A stretch of DNA of 64,000 nt from Oscillospiraceae bacterium (GCA_031280965.1 JAITFZ010000029.1:1-64000); one strand, 5' to 3'. Counted from the first letter of the stretch, positions 8,239 to 18,336 are shown. The notes: a model not told the origin generated them from the letters alone. Translations and numbers: made by a program.

Positions 8239-9009
8239 TTATATTTTCCTCTTGATTTTATTAAGCGCGCCCTTTTCAAGGCGGGAAACTTGCGCCTGGC
8301 TTATCCCAATTTGCTCCGCAACCTCGACCTGCGTTTTTCCCTGAAAGAATCGCAGGTTTAAAATCTTTTTTTCACGTTGTCCGAGATGCGCTATGGCTTC
8401 CTTGAGCGCAATTTCATCAAGCCAGTTGTTGTCATCGTTATTATCGCCGATTTGGTCCATAACATATATAGTATCGCCCGCTTCTGAGAAAACCGGCTCG
8501 TAAAGTGAAAGAGGTTCGCTAATCGCTTCAAGAGCAAGCACAACATCTTCACGCTTTGAGCCTATTTCCTTTGCAATTTCCTCTACGTTTGGTTCGCGGG
8601 ATTTTTCACTTGTCAGTTTTTCTTTTGCCTGCATTGCGCGGTAAGCTAAGTCGCGAAGAGAGCGGGACACGCGCACTTGATTGTTATCGCGGAGATAGCG
8701 CTTGACTTCGCCTAAAATCATCGGTACGGCATACGTACTAAACTTCACATTCAACGTAGTATCAAAATTATCAATAGATTTAATAAGCCCTATACAACCT
8801 ACCTGAAAAAGGTCGTCGGGGTTTTCGCCGCGCCCGGAGAAACGTTGAATAACGCTCAGCACAAGCCGCAGATTCCCGTTAATCAGCTCTTCGCGGGCTT
8901 TCATGTCGCCGCTTTTTATTCTGTGGAGTAATTCGACTTTTTCTGCCTCTTTAAGGACTTTTAAGCTGGCGGTGTTTACACCGCTGATTTCAACTTTATT
9001 ATAATACAA
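8239..9009 (-). CDS. sigG: RNA polymerase sporulation sigma factor SigG (TTG start)
   Basis: NKVEISGVNTASLKVL...GNLRLVLSVIQRFSGRGENPDDLFQVGCIGLIKSIDNFD...GKTQVEVAEQIGISQAQVSRLEK. Confidence 0.93.
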   Translation of the reverse strand: MYYNKVEISGVNTASLKVLKEAEKVELLHRIKSGDMKAREELINGNLRLVLSVIQRFSGRGENPDDLFQVGCIGLIKSIDNFDTTLNVKFSTYAVPMILGEVKRYLRDNNQVRVSRSLRDLAYRAMQAKEKLTSEKSREPNVEEIAKEIGSKREDVVLALEAISEPLSLYEPVFSEAGDTIYVMDQIGDNNDDNNWLDEIALKEAIAHLGQREKKILNLRFFQGKTQVEVAEQIGISQAQVSRLEKGALNKIKRKI

Positions 9010-9245
9010 ATTAAATCACTCCCATAAAATATTTCACTAAAAACATGAAAACAAGAATATTTTTGCATCCATAAAAGTTAAGTAAATCTATGGTGCTTTT
9101 TACGTCTATATTGAAAGTATTGACCGGGAGCATTTCTTTATTCGTTTTTCAAATTGGAAAAAAATAGTTGCATAAATCGTTAAATTATGCTATAATCGGA
9201 TATAAAGTTTAAGGCGGGTCATAAGTTTGAAATAAAATACAAATT

Positions 9246-9305
9246 AAACGGGAAAAATGTTATTTTCATTCCTTGTTGGTGAAGAAAGGGCTTTATGAAA
9301 ATATG
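9246..9305 (+). repeat. Dispersed 60-bp upstream element, copy A
   Basis: AAACGGGAAAAATGTTATTTTCATTCCTTGTTGGTGAAGAAAGGGCTTTATGAAAATATG, matches 16674-16732. Confidence 0.75.
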
Positions 9306-9638
9306 AACATTCAGATTTTCGGGAAAACAAAGTGCTTTGATACGAAAAAAGCCGAGCGGTACTTTAAGGAGCGCGGCGTTAAGTTCCAGGCGGTTGATAT
9401 TATGCAAAAGGGGTTAAGCAAGGGTGAGCTGAATTCGGTAATAAGTGCGGTCGGAATGGACGCAATAATTTCGGAAAAAGCAGAGGAATACCACATTTTC
9501 AAATATCTCACACCGGACGCGAAGCTTGAAAAACTGCTCGAATGTCCGCGACTTTTTAAAACTCCGATTGTCCGTAACGGAAAGGCGGCGACTGTGGGTT
9601 ATGCGCCCGACGTTTGGAAGAAATGGGAGAATTCATAA
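9303..9638 (+). CDS. ArsC/Spx-family protein
   Basis: MNIQIFGKTKCFDTKKAERYFKERGVKFQAVDIM...CPRLFKTPIVRNGKAATVGYAPDVWKKW. Confidence 0.85.
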   Translation: MNIQIFGKTKCFDTKKAERYFKERGVKFQAVDIMQKGLSKGELNSVISAVGMDAIISEKAEEYHIFKYLTPDAKLEKLLECPRLFKTPIVRNGKAATVGYAPDVWKKWENS

Positions 9639-9646
9639 AAAATCAT

Positions 9647-9675
9647 AAAAGCGCGACATTATTCGCGCTTTTTCT
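9647..9675 (+). terminator. Intrinsic terminator
   Basis: AAAAGCGCGA cattat TCGCGCTTTTT. Confidence 0.8.
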
Positions 9676-9702
9676 TATACCGGCTTAAATTATACTTGAA
9701 GC

Positions 9703-10404
9703 ATGGATATAATTAAATGTGAAAATCTGTGCATGTGTTATGATAATAACAATGTGTTTTGCAACCTGACGTTTAACGTTAAATGCGGGGAATTCCTCTC
9801 TGTTGTCGGTGAGAACGGCTCAGGCAAAAGTACGCTCGTTAAAGGTCTGCTCGGTTTTAAAAAACATAGCGGTGCGCTCGAAATAAATGTTCGGCGAAAC
9901 CGAATCGGCTACCTGCCACAGCAAATGCCTGTCGCCGAAGATTTCCCTGTGACGGCGGGGGAAGTTGTGCTTTCCGGGTGTTTGAATGATGTGGGTTTTT
10001 TGCCTTTTTATAAAACGCGCCACAAAGAAAAAGCTCGGGAAGCCCTTGAAAAAATGCGGGCGCTTGACCTTGAAAAGCGATGCTTCCGTGAATTATCAGG
10101 GGGACAGCGCCAACGGGTTTTAATAGCGCGCGCCCTTTGCGCGGCGGAAGAGTTGTTACTGCTTGATGAACCCGCGTCGGGACTTGACCCGATGGTGCGG
10201 GCAGAATTATATGAGTTAATCGGCGTCCTGAATAAAACCTGCCGCCTGACTATAATAATGGTATCGCATGATTTGGAGGGTGTGGTAGCGAATTCCTGCA
10301 AAGTTCTGCACATATCTGAAAAAGCAAGTGATAATTTTTTCGGAACCGTGAGTGAGTATATGCAAACATCGGTATACAGGGAAATGAGGTGCGGTTGTGT
10401 TTAA
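9703..10404 (+). CDS. znuC: Zinc/manganese ABC transporter ATP-binding protein
   Basis: Walker A GENGSGKSTLVKG, signature LSGGQRQRVLIARAL, Walker B LLLLDEP. Confidence 0.88.
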   Translation: MDIIKCENLCMCYDNNNVFCNLTFNVKCGEFLSVVGENGSGKSTLVKGLLGFKKHSGALEINVRRNRIGYLPQQMPVAEDFPVTAGEVVLSGCLNDVGFLPFYKTRHKEKAREALEKMRALDLEKRCFRELSGGQRQRVLIARALCAAEELLLLDEPASGLDPMVRAELYELIGVLNKTCRLTIIMVSHDLEGVVANSCKVLHISEKASDNFFGTVSEYMQTSVYREMRCGCV

Positions 10405-11215
10405 TGAAATCGCACGGATGTTCTCATTCGATTTTTTTGTGTACGCCTTTATTACAGGTTTGCTGACATCACTTTCGGCGTCGCTTCTCGGTGTTAATTT
10501 AGTCTTGAAGCGCTATTCGATGATAGGCGACGGCTTGGCACACGTAGGTTTCGGGGCGTTTGCACTGACCGCAGCGATGAACCCGCTTCCGGCATGGGCG
10601 GCGCTCCCGATTGTCGGAATCGCGGCGATTCTGCTCCTGCGGCTAAGCAAGAACAGCAGAATCAAGGGCGATGCGCTCATAGCCGTAATTTCCTCCGGTT
10701 CACTTGCAACAGGCTTACTTCTGCTCACTGCATTTGAGGTGCGAAATGACATAAACCGCTATATGTTCGGGAGTATATTCGCGCTTGATAAAATCGACGT
10801 TATTATAAGTGCCGTTTGTTCATTCATAATAATATCACTTTACATAATCTACTACAATAAAATCTTTCTTGTCACTTTTGATGAGAATTTTGCTCGTGCT
10901 TCCGGCATAAACGTACCGCTTTACAATACACTTATCGCCGTACTGACCGCAGTTATAATCGTAGTCGGGATGAGGCTTATGGGCGCGCTTCTCATTTCCG
11001 GATTAGTAATTTTCCCGCCGCTTTCGGCAATGAGAATTTTCGGCGGCTTCAGGAAAGCGGTTGCCTGCTCAGCTGTTTTGTCTATTGTCTGCTTTACGGC
11101 GGGGCTTGTGTTTACGTTTTATTTTTCACTTCCGCCGGGTGCAAGCATCGTGGCAGTGAATCTGCTTGTATTCATTTTATTTACATCTTTCGGGAAATTT
11201 CGGCAAAAAGGTTGA
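10397..11215 (+). CDS. znuB: Metal ABC transporter permease (ZnuB/MntB type)
   Basis: VLKRYSMIGDGLAHVGFGAFAL...GMRLMGALLISGLVIFPPLSAM. Confidence 0.88.
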   Translation: MFNEIARMFSFDFFVYAFITGLLTSLSASLLGVNLVLKRYSMIGDGLAHVGFGAFALTAAMNPLPAWAALPIVGIAAILLLRLSKNSRIKGDALIAVISSGSLATGLLLLTAFEVRNDINRYMFGSIFALDKIDVIISAVCSFIIISLYIIYYNKIFLVTFDENFARASGINVPLYNTLIAVLTAVIIVVGMRLMGALLISGLVIFPPLSAMRIFGGFRKAVACSAVLSIVCFTAGLVFTFYFSLPPGASIVAVNLLVFILFTSFGKFRQKG

Positions 11216-11440
11216 AATCTCGGAGGATTTGGTGAAAAAATGGAAATAGAAGTGATTGATAAACCGCCTGATTTCAGGGTGTTCATGTGAAACGAAATCA
11301 TGCAATACGAACTTGTTTATATATCAAATTCGCCAACATTCGCGTATCGATGTTGAGAATAATTATATAATAAGTCAATTGACTTTAACGTGCTAATATG
11401 ATAATATGATAATAAGATGATTAGATAATGAGATAAAGGA

Positions 11441-11465
11441 GAAGAAAGGACTTTATGAAAATATG
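11441..11465 (+). repeat. Partial third copy of the dispersed element (3' part)
   Basis: GAAGAAAGGACTTTATGAAAATATG. Confidence 0.6.
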
Positions 11466-12404
11466 AAGAAACACAACTTAATAACCCCCGAAGGCACACG
11501 CGACCTGCTTTTCGAGGAATGTAAAGCTCGTCGGGATATTGAAACCAAGTTGATGGATTTATTTAAAGGCGAAGGTTATTCCGAAGTCATAACGCCGTCT
11601 TTGGAATTTTATGATGTTTTTAACAGTTTTCCGCAGGAAAGCATGTATAAACTTACCGATGCTAAGGGCAGATTGATGGTAATTCGCCCTGATTCCACCA
11701 TTCCCATCATCAGGCTTGCCGAAACGAGACTCAAAGATGAACCGAGGCCCCTGAAGCTTTGTTACAATCAGACTATCTATAATGTAAACCCTAAAGATGC
11801 CGGCAGAGATGATGAAACCGCACAGTGCGGGGTTGAATATATAAATGATGAAAACAGTATGAGCGGCAGCGACATTAAGGTTTTAAAACTTGCGGCGGAG
11901 GCGATTAAAGCAACCAATTTTGATTTTCGCTTTGAAATAGGAAACGGCTTTTTTTTCGAGGTTTTGATTAAAGAAAACAGAATCGAAGCTAACGATGCAG
12001 AAAAAATCCGACAATTAGTTGAAGAAAAGAACTATCCCGCGCTTTCTGTTATGAACATACCGGATATTTTTATTGAACTTCCTAAGCTTTTCGGCGGCGG
12101 CGAAGTTTTTGATAAAGCTGACAAACTGTTCAAATCAGATAATCTTAAAAAATGTTTAAATATGTTTAAAAAAGTATATAACGAACTCAGAGAAAAGGTA
12201 GCCGGCGAGAATATAACAATTGATTTGGGATTTACAAGCAAGCGCGATTATTACGAGGGAATCCTATTCAATGGCTACGCTGCAGGTTGCGGTAAGCCAA
12301 TTCTTGAAGGCGGCAACTATAAAATTAACAACACATCAGGTATCGGTTTCGCGGTAAATGTAAGCGCGGTTGCGCGGTTGAGCAGAGGTAATTATGCAAA
12401 ATAA
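11463..12404 (+). CDS. hisZ: ATP phosphoribosyltransferase regulatory subunit HisZ
   Basis: HisRS-like: TPEGTRDLLFEE...MVIRPDSTIPIIRLAETRL...KRDYYEGILFNGY; adjacent to short-form hisG. Confidence 0.9.
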   Translation: MKKHNLITPEGTRDLLFEECKARRDIETKLMDLFKGEGYSEVITPSLEFYDVFNSFPQESMYKLTDAKGRLMVIRPDSTIPIIRLAETRLKDEPRPLKLCYNQTIYNVNPKDAGRDDETAQCGVEYINDENSMSGSDIKVLKLAAEAIKATNFDFRFEIGNGFFFEVLIKENRIEANDAEKIRQLVEEKNYPALSVMNIPDIFIELPKLFGGGEVFDKADKLFKSDNLKKCLNMFKKVYNELREKVAGENITIDLGFTSKRDYYEGILFNGYAAGCGKPILEGGNYKINNTSGIGFAVNVSAVARLSRGNYAK

Positions 12405-13026
12405 TGTAATCAGAATTGCTCTGACAAAGGGCAGGCTTGAAAAAAAAGCAACCGAGCTTTTTGGAAAAATGGGTTTTGATACATCACTGTTGTCAGACCG
12501 CGGCAGACAGCTTATAGCACGGATTCCCGGACGCAACACAGAAGTGGTAGTCGCAAAGCCGCCGGATGTTTTAACTTTCGTTGAACACGGCGTCTGCGAC
12601 ATAGGAATAGTCGGCAAGGACACGATTATTGAATGTGGCGGGGAATATTTTGAAGTGCTGGACCTCGGCTTCGGGAAATGCCGCTTTTCGCTGGCGGTGA
12701 AAAAAGGTGAGGAATTTTACGGCGGATACGGAGTTAAAACAGTCGCAACAAAATATCCGAACGTTACAAGGAATTTCTTCGGGAGCAAGGGTATGGACGT
12801 TGATATAGTTAAAATCGAGGGTTCGGTGGAACTTGCGCCGCTGTTAGACTTGGCGGACGGAATTGTTGACTTGGTTGAAACGGGCTCAACGCTGAGGGAA
12901 AATGGTCTTGAAGAAATAGAGGAAATAGCACAGATTTCCGCACGGTTAATCGTCAATACCGTAAGCATGAAGCTGAAAAAGCAGAACCTTGACGAAATTA
13001 TCAGCAGAATTGAGGAGAATTTATGA
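12394..13026 (+). CDS. hisG: ATP phosphoribosyltransferase, short form
   Basis: IRIALTKGRLEKKATELF...GICDIGIVGKD equivalent, LVETGSTLRENGL. Confidence 0.95.
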   Translation: MQNNVIRIALTKGRLEKKATELFGKMGFDTSLLSDRGRQLIARIPGRNTEVVVAKPPDVLTFVEHGVCDIGIVGKDTIIECGGEYFEVLDLGFGKCRFSLAVKKGEEFYGGYGVKTVATKYPNVTRNFFGSKGMDVDIVKIEGSVELAPLLDLADGIVDLVETGSTLRENGLEEIEEIAQISARLIVNTVSMKLKKQNLDEIISRIEENL

Positions 13027-14303
13027 AAATTTATAATCTAAATAATTGCGCGGAATTTCTTGACAGAATTAACGCGCGCTCGGACACAGGCGTGAAGGAA
13101 GCCGAGGAAACCGCTGCGGAAATTATAGAGGATGTCAGAATTAACGGCGATGAAGCGGTTCGGAAGTATACGGCGAAATTCGACAGCGATAGTGCAAAAT
13201 ATTATGAAGTGCCTGCCGGTGTGATTGAAAAAGCGTACAGAGAAGCCGACTCAGAATTAATAAATGCGCTCAAAAGATGTAAGGAGAACATCGAAGCTTT
13301 TCATGAGCGTCAAAAACAGGACGGCTACGTTATAACCTCGGAAAACGGCGTTATGCTCGGGCAGAGGAGCAGGGGACTGGAACGTGCGGGAATTTACGTG
13401 CCGGGCGGTTCCGCGCCGTTGGTGTCGTCGGTTTTAATGTGCGCTGTTCCCGCAAAAATCGCGGGTGTGGGCGAAATCATCATGACCACGCCGCCGCAAA
13501 AAGACGGTACGCCTAACATGGATATTTTAGCCGCGGCGCGGCTTTGCGGCGTTGATAAAGTATTCCAGTGCGGCGGAGCGCAGGCAATCGCGGCTATGGC
13601 GTTCGGCACTGAAAATATTCCCCGGGTTTGTAAAATAGTCGGTCCCGGAAACATTTATGTAACAGCGGCAAAGAGGTTACTGTTCGGAACTGTCGATATT
13701 GATATGCTCGCAGGTCCGAGCGAAATCCTGATTTTAGCCGATGAAAGTGCTAACCCGCGCTATATAGCCGCCGACCTGCTTTCACAGGCAGAGCATGACA
13801 GGTTGTCAAGCGCAGTTTTGATTACAACAAGCAACGAAATCGCAAAAACGACAGTTGTAGAGTTAGAAAGGCAGTTAGCCGCGCTTCCGCGTAAAGAAAT
13901 CGCAGAAGAGTCGCTTCAAAAATACGGTGCGATTATCGTAGCTGACAGCAAAGAGCAGGCGGTTGACTTAGCGAACAAGCTTGCCCCCGAACATCTTGAA
14001 GTGCTTTTTGAAAACCCGCTTGAATATATCGGCAGAATTAATAACGCCGCTTCGGTGTTTTTCGGGGCGTATTCACCCGAACCGCTCGGCGATTACTACG
14101 CGGGTTCCAACCATGTTCTCCCGACCAATGGTACGGCGCGGTTTTTCTCGCCGCTGTCGGTTGAAACATTTACTAAAAAGTCAAGCTGGATTTATTACAC
14201 AAAAGACGCGCTGAAGGAAGCGGCAGACGCGACAATTCTGATTGCAGAGCGTGAGGGACTCGATGCTCACGCGAACTCTGTTAAGGTTAGGTGTGAAAAT
14301 TAA
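13023..14303 (+). CDS. hisD: Histidinol dehydrogenase
   Basis: RAGIYVPGGSAPLVSSVLM...VGPGNIYVTAAKRLLFG...DMLAGPSEILI...LSQAEHD. Confidence 0.96.
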   Translation: MKIYNLNNCAEFLDRINARSDTGVKEAEETAAEIIEDVRINGDEAVRKYTAKFDSDSAKYYEVPAGVIEKAYREADSELINALKRCKENIEAFHERQKQDGYVITSENGVMLGQRSRGLERAGIYVPGGSAPLVSSVLMCAVPAKIAGVGEIIMTTPPQKDGTPNMDILAAARLCGVDKVFQCGGAQAIAAMAFGTENIPRVCKIVGPGNIYVTAAKRLLFGTVDIDMLAGPSEILILADESANPRYIAADLLSQAEHDRLSSAVLITTSNEIAKTTVVELERQLAALPRKEIAEESLQKYGAIIVADSKEQAVDLANKLAPEHLEVLFENPLEYIGRINNAASVFFGAYSPEPLGDYYAGSNHVLPTNGTARFFSPLSVETFTKKSSWIYYTKDALKEAADATILIAEREGLDAHANSVKVRCEN

Positions 14304-15340
14304 TGTATCAGCTACCTGAAAAACTGAAAAACTTCACCCCTTACGAACCGCTTGTCGGCGACTATAAAATCCGGCTTGATGTGAACGAAAGCTTTGTTGA
14401 AGTGGACGAGGAAAAAATAATTGAAGCGGTCAGAGGCGTCAGCTTGAACCGCTATCCCGACCCTTACGCAACCGATACGGTTAACGCATTTTCGCGGTTA
14501 TTCGGGGTGAACCCCGCGCTTGTTACGGCAGGGAGCGGACTGGATGAATTAATAGGGTTAATTGCCGCGTCGTTACTTGAAAAAGGCGATAAGCTTCTGT
14601 GCCTGACTCCCGATTTTTCGATGTATGCATTTTATTCAAGGTTGTATGAACTTGAGGTTGCCGAACTTCCGAAAAGCGAGGACATGACAGTTGATATAAG
14701 GGCCGTAATTGACTATATCAACAAAAATAATGTTAAAGCGCTGATGTTCTCAAATCCGTGCAACCCAACTTCGCTCGGCATTGAAAAAGCGGAAATCAGG
14801 CGCCTGATTACAAGCACAGGCGCGCTCGTTGTACTTGATGAGGCGTACATGGATTTTTGGGATGAATCTGAAAGTATGCTTTCGGAAGCAACCGATTACA
14901 GCAACTTAATTGTTTTGCGTACCTGTTCAAAGTCCTGTTCACTCGCAGGAATAAGGCTCGGCTTCGCGGTCGCCGGCGAGAAAATTACACACGCGCTCAG
15001 GACGATGAAGTCGCCGTTTAATGTCGGCGTACTTACGCAGGCTATCGGCGCGGCGGCTTTGTCCGATGCCGAGGGATATAAGCGCAGTGTTCAAGCGGTA
15101 AAAAAATCAACTCTCTGCTTGTATAACGCGCTCACAGAGCTAAATATGTTCGGGCGTATTTTTGAAACGCGCACGAATTTTATCTTCATAAAAACCGAAA
15201 GAGCGCGTGAGATTTACGAAGAACTGCTTAGAAAAAGCATAGCGGTGCGGTGCTTTGGCGGTTATTTGAGAATCAGCGCGGGTACTGAAGAAGAAAACAG
15301 CGCATTAATATGCGCGTTGTCTGAAATAAAGCGGAAATAA
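14303..15340 (+). CDS. hisC: Histidinol-phosphate aminotransferase
   Basis: RLDVNES...NRYPDP...FSNPCNPTSLG...RTCSKSCSLAGIRLGFAVA. Confidence 0.94.
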   Translation: MYQLPEKLKNFTPYEPLVGDYKIRLDVNESFVEVDEEKIIEAVRGVSLNRYPDPYATDTVNAFSRLFGVNPALVTAGSGLDELIGLIAASLLEKGDKLLCLTPDFSMYAFYSRLYELEVAELPKSEDMTVDIRAVIDYINKNNVKALMFSNPCNPTSLGIEKAEIRRLITSTGALVVLDEAYMDFWDESESMLSEATDYSNLIVLRTCSKSCSLAGIRLGFAVAGEKITHALRTMKSPFNVGVLTQAIGAAALSDAEGYKRSVQAVKKSTLCLYNALTELNMFGRIFETRTNFIFIKTERAREIYEELLRKSIAVRCFGGYLRISAGTEEENSALICALSEIKRK

Positions 15341-15352
15341 AGGAGAAAAAAC

Positions 15353-15937
15353 ATGAAAAGAACAGCGGAAATTACGCGCAAAACTAAGGAAACAGATATA
15401 CTTGTTAAGCTTGATATTGATGGTGCGGGCGACTGCGAAATAAACACGGGTGTGGGCTTCTTCGACCATATGCTGACGTGTTTTGCGGTTCACAGCGGTT
15501 TCGATTTAACTGTTAAGTGTCAGGGAGATTTGCAGGTGGATGCACATCACACCGTTGAAGATGCGGGGATTGTACTCGGAACAGCGTTTAAACAGGCGCT
15601 CGGCGATATAAAAATCACGCGTTTCGGGAACGCCTGTATTCCTATGGACGACGCGCTCGGAAGTTGCAGCCTTGATATTTGCGGGCGGCCGTTCCTGGTT
15701 TATGAAATCGAATTCGAGAATGAGAAAACAGGCGAATACGAGAATTGCCTGACGAAAGAATTTATGCGGGCGTTTGCATTTAACGCAGGTATAACTCTGC
15801 ACATCTGTGCAATGTACGGAAGCAACGACCACCATAAAACCGAAGCGTTATTCAAGTCATTGGCATATGCGCTAAAGCAGGCGGTCAGAATAAAGGAAGA
15901 CGGCAGAATCGTCTCGTCAAAAGGGGTTCTCTCATGA
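15353..15937 (+). CDS. hisB: Imidazoleglycerol-phosphate dehydratase
   Basis: TGVGFFDHMLTCFAVHSGFDL...DAHHTVEDAGIVLG...NDHHKTEALFKSLAYAL. Confidence 0.96.
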   Translation: MKRTAEITRKTKETDILVKLDIDGAGDCEINTGVGFFDHMLTCFAVHSGFDLTVKCQGDLQVDAHHTVEDAGIVLGTAFKQALGDIKITRFGNACIPMDDALGSCSLDICGRPFLVYEIEFENEKTGEYENCLTKEFMRAFAFNAGITLHICAMYGSNDHHKTEALFKSLAYALKQAVRIKEDGRIVSSKGVLS

Positions 15938-16674
15938 TTATATTTCCCGCGATTGACCTGAAGGGCGGCGAGTGCGTAAGGCTTTGGAAGGGCGAATTCG
16001 GCACGGCGCACAAGGTAGCCGACAGTTATATGGAAACGGCGTTTAGCTTTGTTAAGGCGGGCGCTGAGTGGATTCACATAATTGACCTCGACGGTGCGAA
16101 AGACGCTGAAAGAAAAAACCGCGAAATAGTAATTGATATTGCGAAGAATACACCGCTTAAAGTTCAGACAGGCGGCGGAATTCGCAGTATTGAAGACGTT
16201 GATGATTACCTGAATAATGGCGTATCACGTGTGATTATCGGTTCGGCGGCTGTGAAAAATCCCGGGTTTGTAAAACAGGCTGTGAAAAAATACGGCGGCA
16301 GAATCGCCGTCGGAATTGACGCGAAGAATGGTATCGCAGCTACCGAGGGCTGGCTTGAAAGCAGCGGCGTTAATTACATTGAACTGGCGCTTGAAATGTG
16401 TAAAATCGGTGTGAAATATTTTATTTTCACCGACATAGATAAAGACGGTACGCTTTCACGCCCTAATCATTTTAAGACGAAAAAACTTCAGGAAAAAATT
16501 GCGCCTTATGGCGCTGATGTTATAGCAAGCGGCGGAATCAAAACGCTCGAAAACATAAAAACGTTAAAGAAAAACGGCGTATGCGGCGCAATTTGCGGGA
16601 AGTCGATTTACAGCGGAACGCTGGACTTAAAAAAAGCGATTGAACACTCGCAGAGGGAAAAAAAATATAACTGA
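15934..16674 (+). CDS. hisA: ProFAR isomerase
   Basis: IIFPAIDLKGGECVRLWKGEF...VQTGGGIRS...DIDKDGTL...ASGGIKTLENI. Confidence 0.95.
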   Translation: MIIFPAIDLKGGECVRLWKGEFGTAHKVADSYMETAFSFVKAGAEWIHIIDLDGAKDAERKNREIVIDIAKNTPLKVQTGGGIRSIEDVDDYLNNGVSRVIIGSAAVKNPGFVKQAVKKYGGRIAVGIDAKNGIAATEGWLESSGVNYIELALEMCKIGVKYFIFTDIDKDGTLSRPNHFKTKKLQEKIAPYGADVIASGGIKTLENIKTLKKNGVCGAICGKSIYSGTLDLKKAIEHSQREKKYN

Positions 16675-16732
16675 AACGGGGAAAATGTTGTTTTTATTTC
16701 TCGTTGGTGAAGAAAGGACTTTATAAAGTATG
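16674..16732 (+). repeat. Dispersed 60-bp upstream element, copy B
   Basis: AAACGGGGAAAATGTTGTTTTTATTTCTCGTTGGTGAAGAAAGGACTTTATAAAGTATG. Confidence 0.75.
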
Positions 16733-17494
16733 TTAGTAAGAAAGGTAATTCCGTGCCTTGATGTTAAAGACGGAAAGGTAGTTAAAGGCGTTAATTTCGA
16801 GGGCATAAAAGAAGTCGGCGACCCTATAGAGTACGCGGAATTTTACAACAGTCAGGGTGCGGATGAACTGGTGCTTTACGATATATCGGCGTCAATTGAA
16901 AACCGCATTATAGACCTTGAGCTTGTCAGAAAAGTATCGCAAAAAATATCAATGCCGTTTTGTATTGCCGGCGGAATCGGTACGGAAGAAGGCTTCAAAA
17001 ATGCGCTTAACGCGGGCGCCGACAAGGTTTCAATTAATTCGCAGGCAGTGAAAAACCCTGAGCTTATAAGTCTTGCCGCTGCCGCTTTCGGTAGTGAGAG
17101 TGTGGTTGTCGGGATTGACGCAAAGCGAGGTTCCGAAAGTAATTTCACGGTTATGTTAGGCGGCGGGAAAATTGACACAGGGCTTGATTTAATAGAATGG
17201 GTGAAGAAAATTCAAAGTCTCGGCGCCGGTGAAATTTGCCTTAATTCCATAGACAAAGACGGCGTTAAAAACGGCTACGACATTGAAATGTTGAACGCTG
17301 TTTGCGAGACGGCGGAAATCCCCGTAATTGCAAGCGGCGGTTGTGGAAAGCTTGAGCATTTTTCGGAAGTTTTCAGTAAAACTAAAGCAACGTCAGCACT
17401 CGCGGCATCGGTTTTCCATTTCGGAATATTAACGGTTGAGGAGATTAAGGAATACCTGCAAAAAGAGGGTATTCCGGTTAGGGAACACAGATGA
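16730..17494 (+). CDS. hisF: Imidazole glycerol phosphate synthase cyclase subunit
   Basis: VIPCLDVKDGKVVKGVNFEGIKEVGDP...CIAGGIGTEEG...NSIDKDGVKNGYD...ASGGCGKLEHF. Confidence 0.96.
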   Translation: MLVRKVIPCLDVKDGKVVKGVNFEGIKEVGDPIEYAEFYNSQGADELVLYDISASIENRIIDLELVRKVSQKISMPFCIAGGIGTEEGFKNALNAGADKVSINSQAVKNPELISLAAAAFGSESVVVGIDAKRGSESNFTVMLGGGKIDTGLDLIEWVKKIQSLGAGEICLNSIDKDGVKNGYDIEMLNAVCETAEIPVIASGGCGKLEHFSEVFSKTKATSALAASVFHFGILTVEEIKEYLQKEGIPVREHR

Positions 17495-18336
17495 AATTTA
17501 CACGCTATATAGATATGAAGCTGTTTGAGAAAGATACGCTCAAAATTCTGCTTGAAAACGAGGTGCAGAATAACATGCCGTTAAGCTTCATTAAAAATGA
17601 GCGGGGTCTTGACACTTCCGAATGGCTGTTGTTTACAGTCAAAGACAAAAGCGGAGAGGTTGCGCTGACTGCCGCCTGTACGCCGCCGCGTAATATTGTT
17701 ATGTATGAAACGCAGAATAAGCCAAACGATGCGGCTGTAAAACTGCTTTCCGACGAACTGAAAAGCATGGGCATATCTCTTCCCGGCGTACTTGCGGAGC
17801 AGGGGTTGGCGCGGCGTTTCGCAGAGAATTACGCAGTAAATTTTAGACAAAACATGTCAACGAATGTAATGCGGCTTGATAAAATAAGCAACATACAGAA
17901 AGCGCCCGGTTTCTGCCGGGAACTGCGTAAAGATGACTTGTTTTACATGCCCTTTTGGATAAAGGCTTTCGGTGATGATTGTAAAGTCGGAGTGGATTCA
18001 AGTATAGAATTTTTTAACCGGCATATCGGCATGAATACGTACTATATTTGGGAGGATACTCACCCCGTTTCAATTGCTGTTAATCATCGAAACACCGAGA
18101 ACGGCGCGGGAATAAGTTGTGTTTACACGCCGCCTTATTACCGCGGAAAAGGTTATGCGTCATCGGTTGTCGCGGAATTATCTGCGAGTTTATTAGAGCG
18201 CGGATATAAGTTCTGCTTCCTTTTCGCCGACGTTGAAAACCCTGTGTCCTGCGGAATTTATCGTAAAATCGGATTCTGTGATTTATGCGTATTTGATGAA
18301 ATAAAGTTTGGAGGCGAAGCCGATGACGGACATTAA
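17491..18336 (+). CDS. GNAT-family N-acetyltransferase
   Basis: C-terminal GNAT core [56 protein letters not shown]. Confidence 0.8.
   Translation: MKFTRYIDMKLFEKDTLKILLENEVQNNMPLSFIKNERGLDTSEWLLFTVKDKSGEVALTAACTPPRNIVMYETQNKPNDAAVKLLSDELKSMGISLPGVLAEQGLARRFAENYAVNFRQNMSTNVMRLDKISNIQKAPGFCRELRKDDLFYMPFWIKAFGDDCKVGVDSSIEFFNRHIGMNTYYIWEDTHPVSIAVNHRNTENGAGISCVYTPPYYRGKGYASSVVAELSASLLERGYKFCFLFADVENPVSCGIYRKIGFCDLCVFDEIKFGGEADDGH

Noticed and set aside
11320-11460. His T-box or other riboswitch upstream of hisZ
   Set aside because: No T-box sequence or terminator/antiterminator pair seen; region is A/T-rich with short ATAATATGATAATAAG-like repeats.
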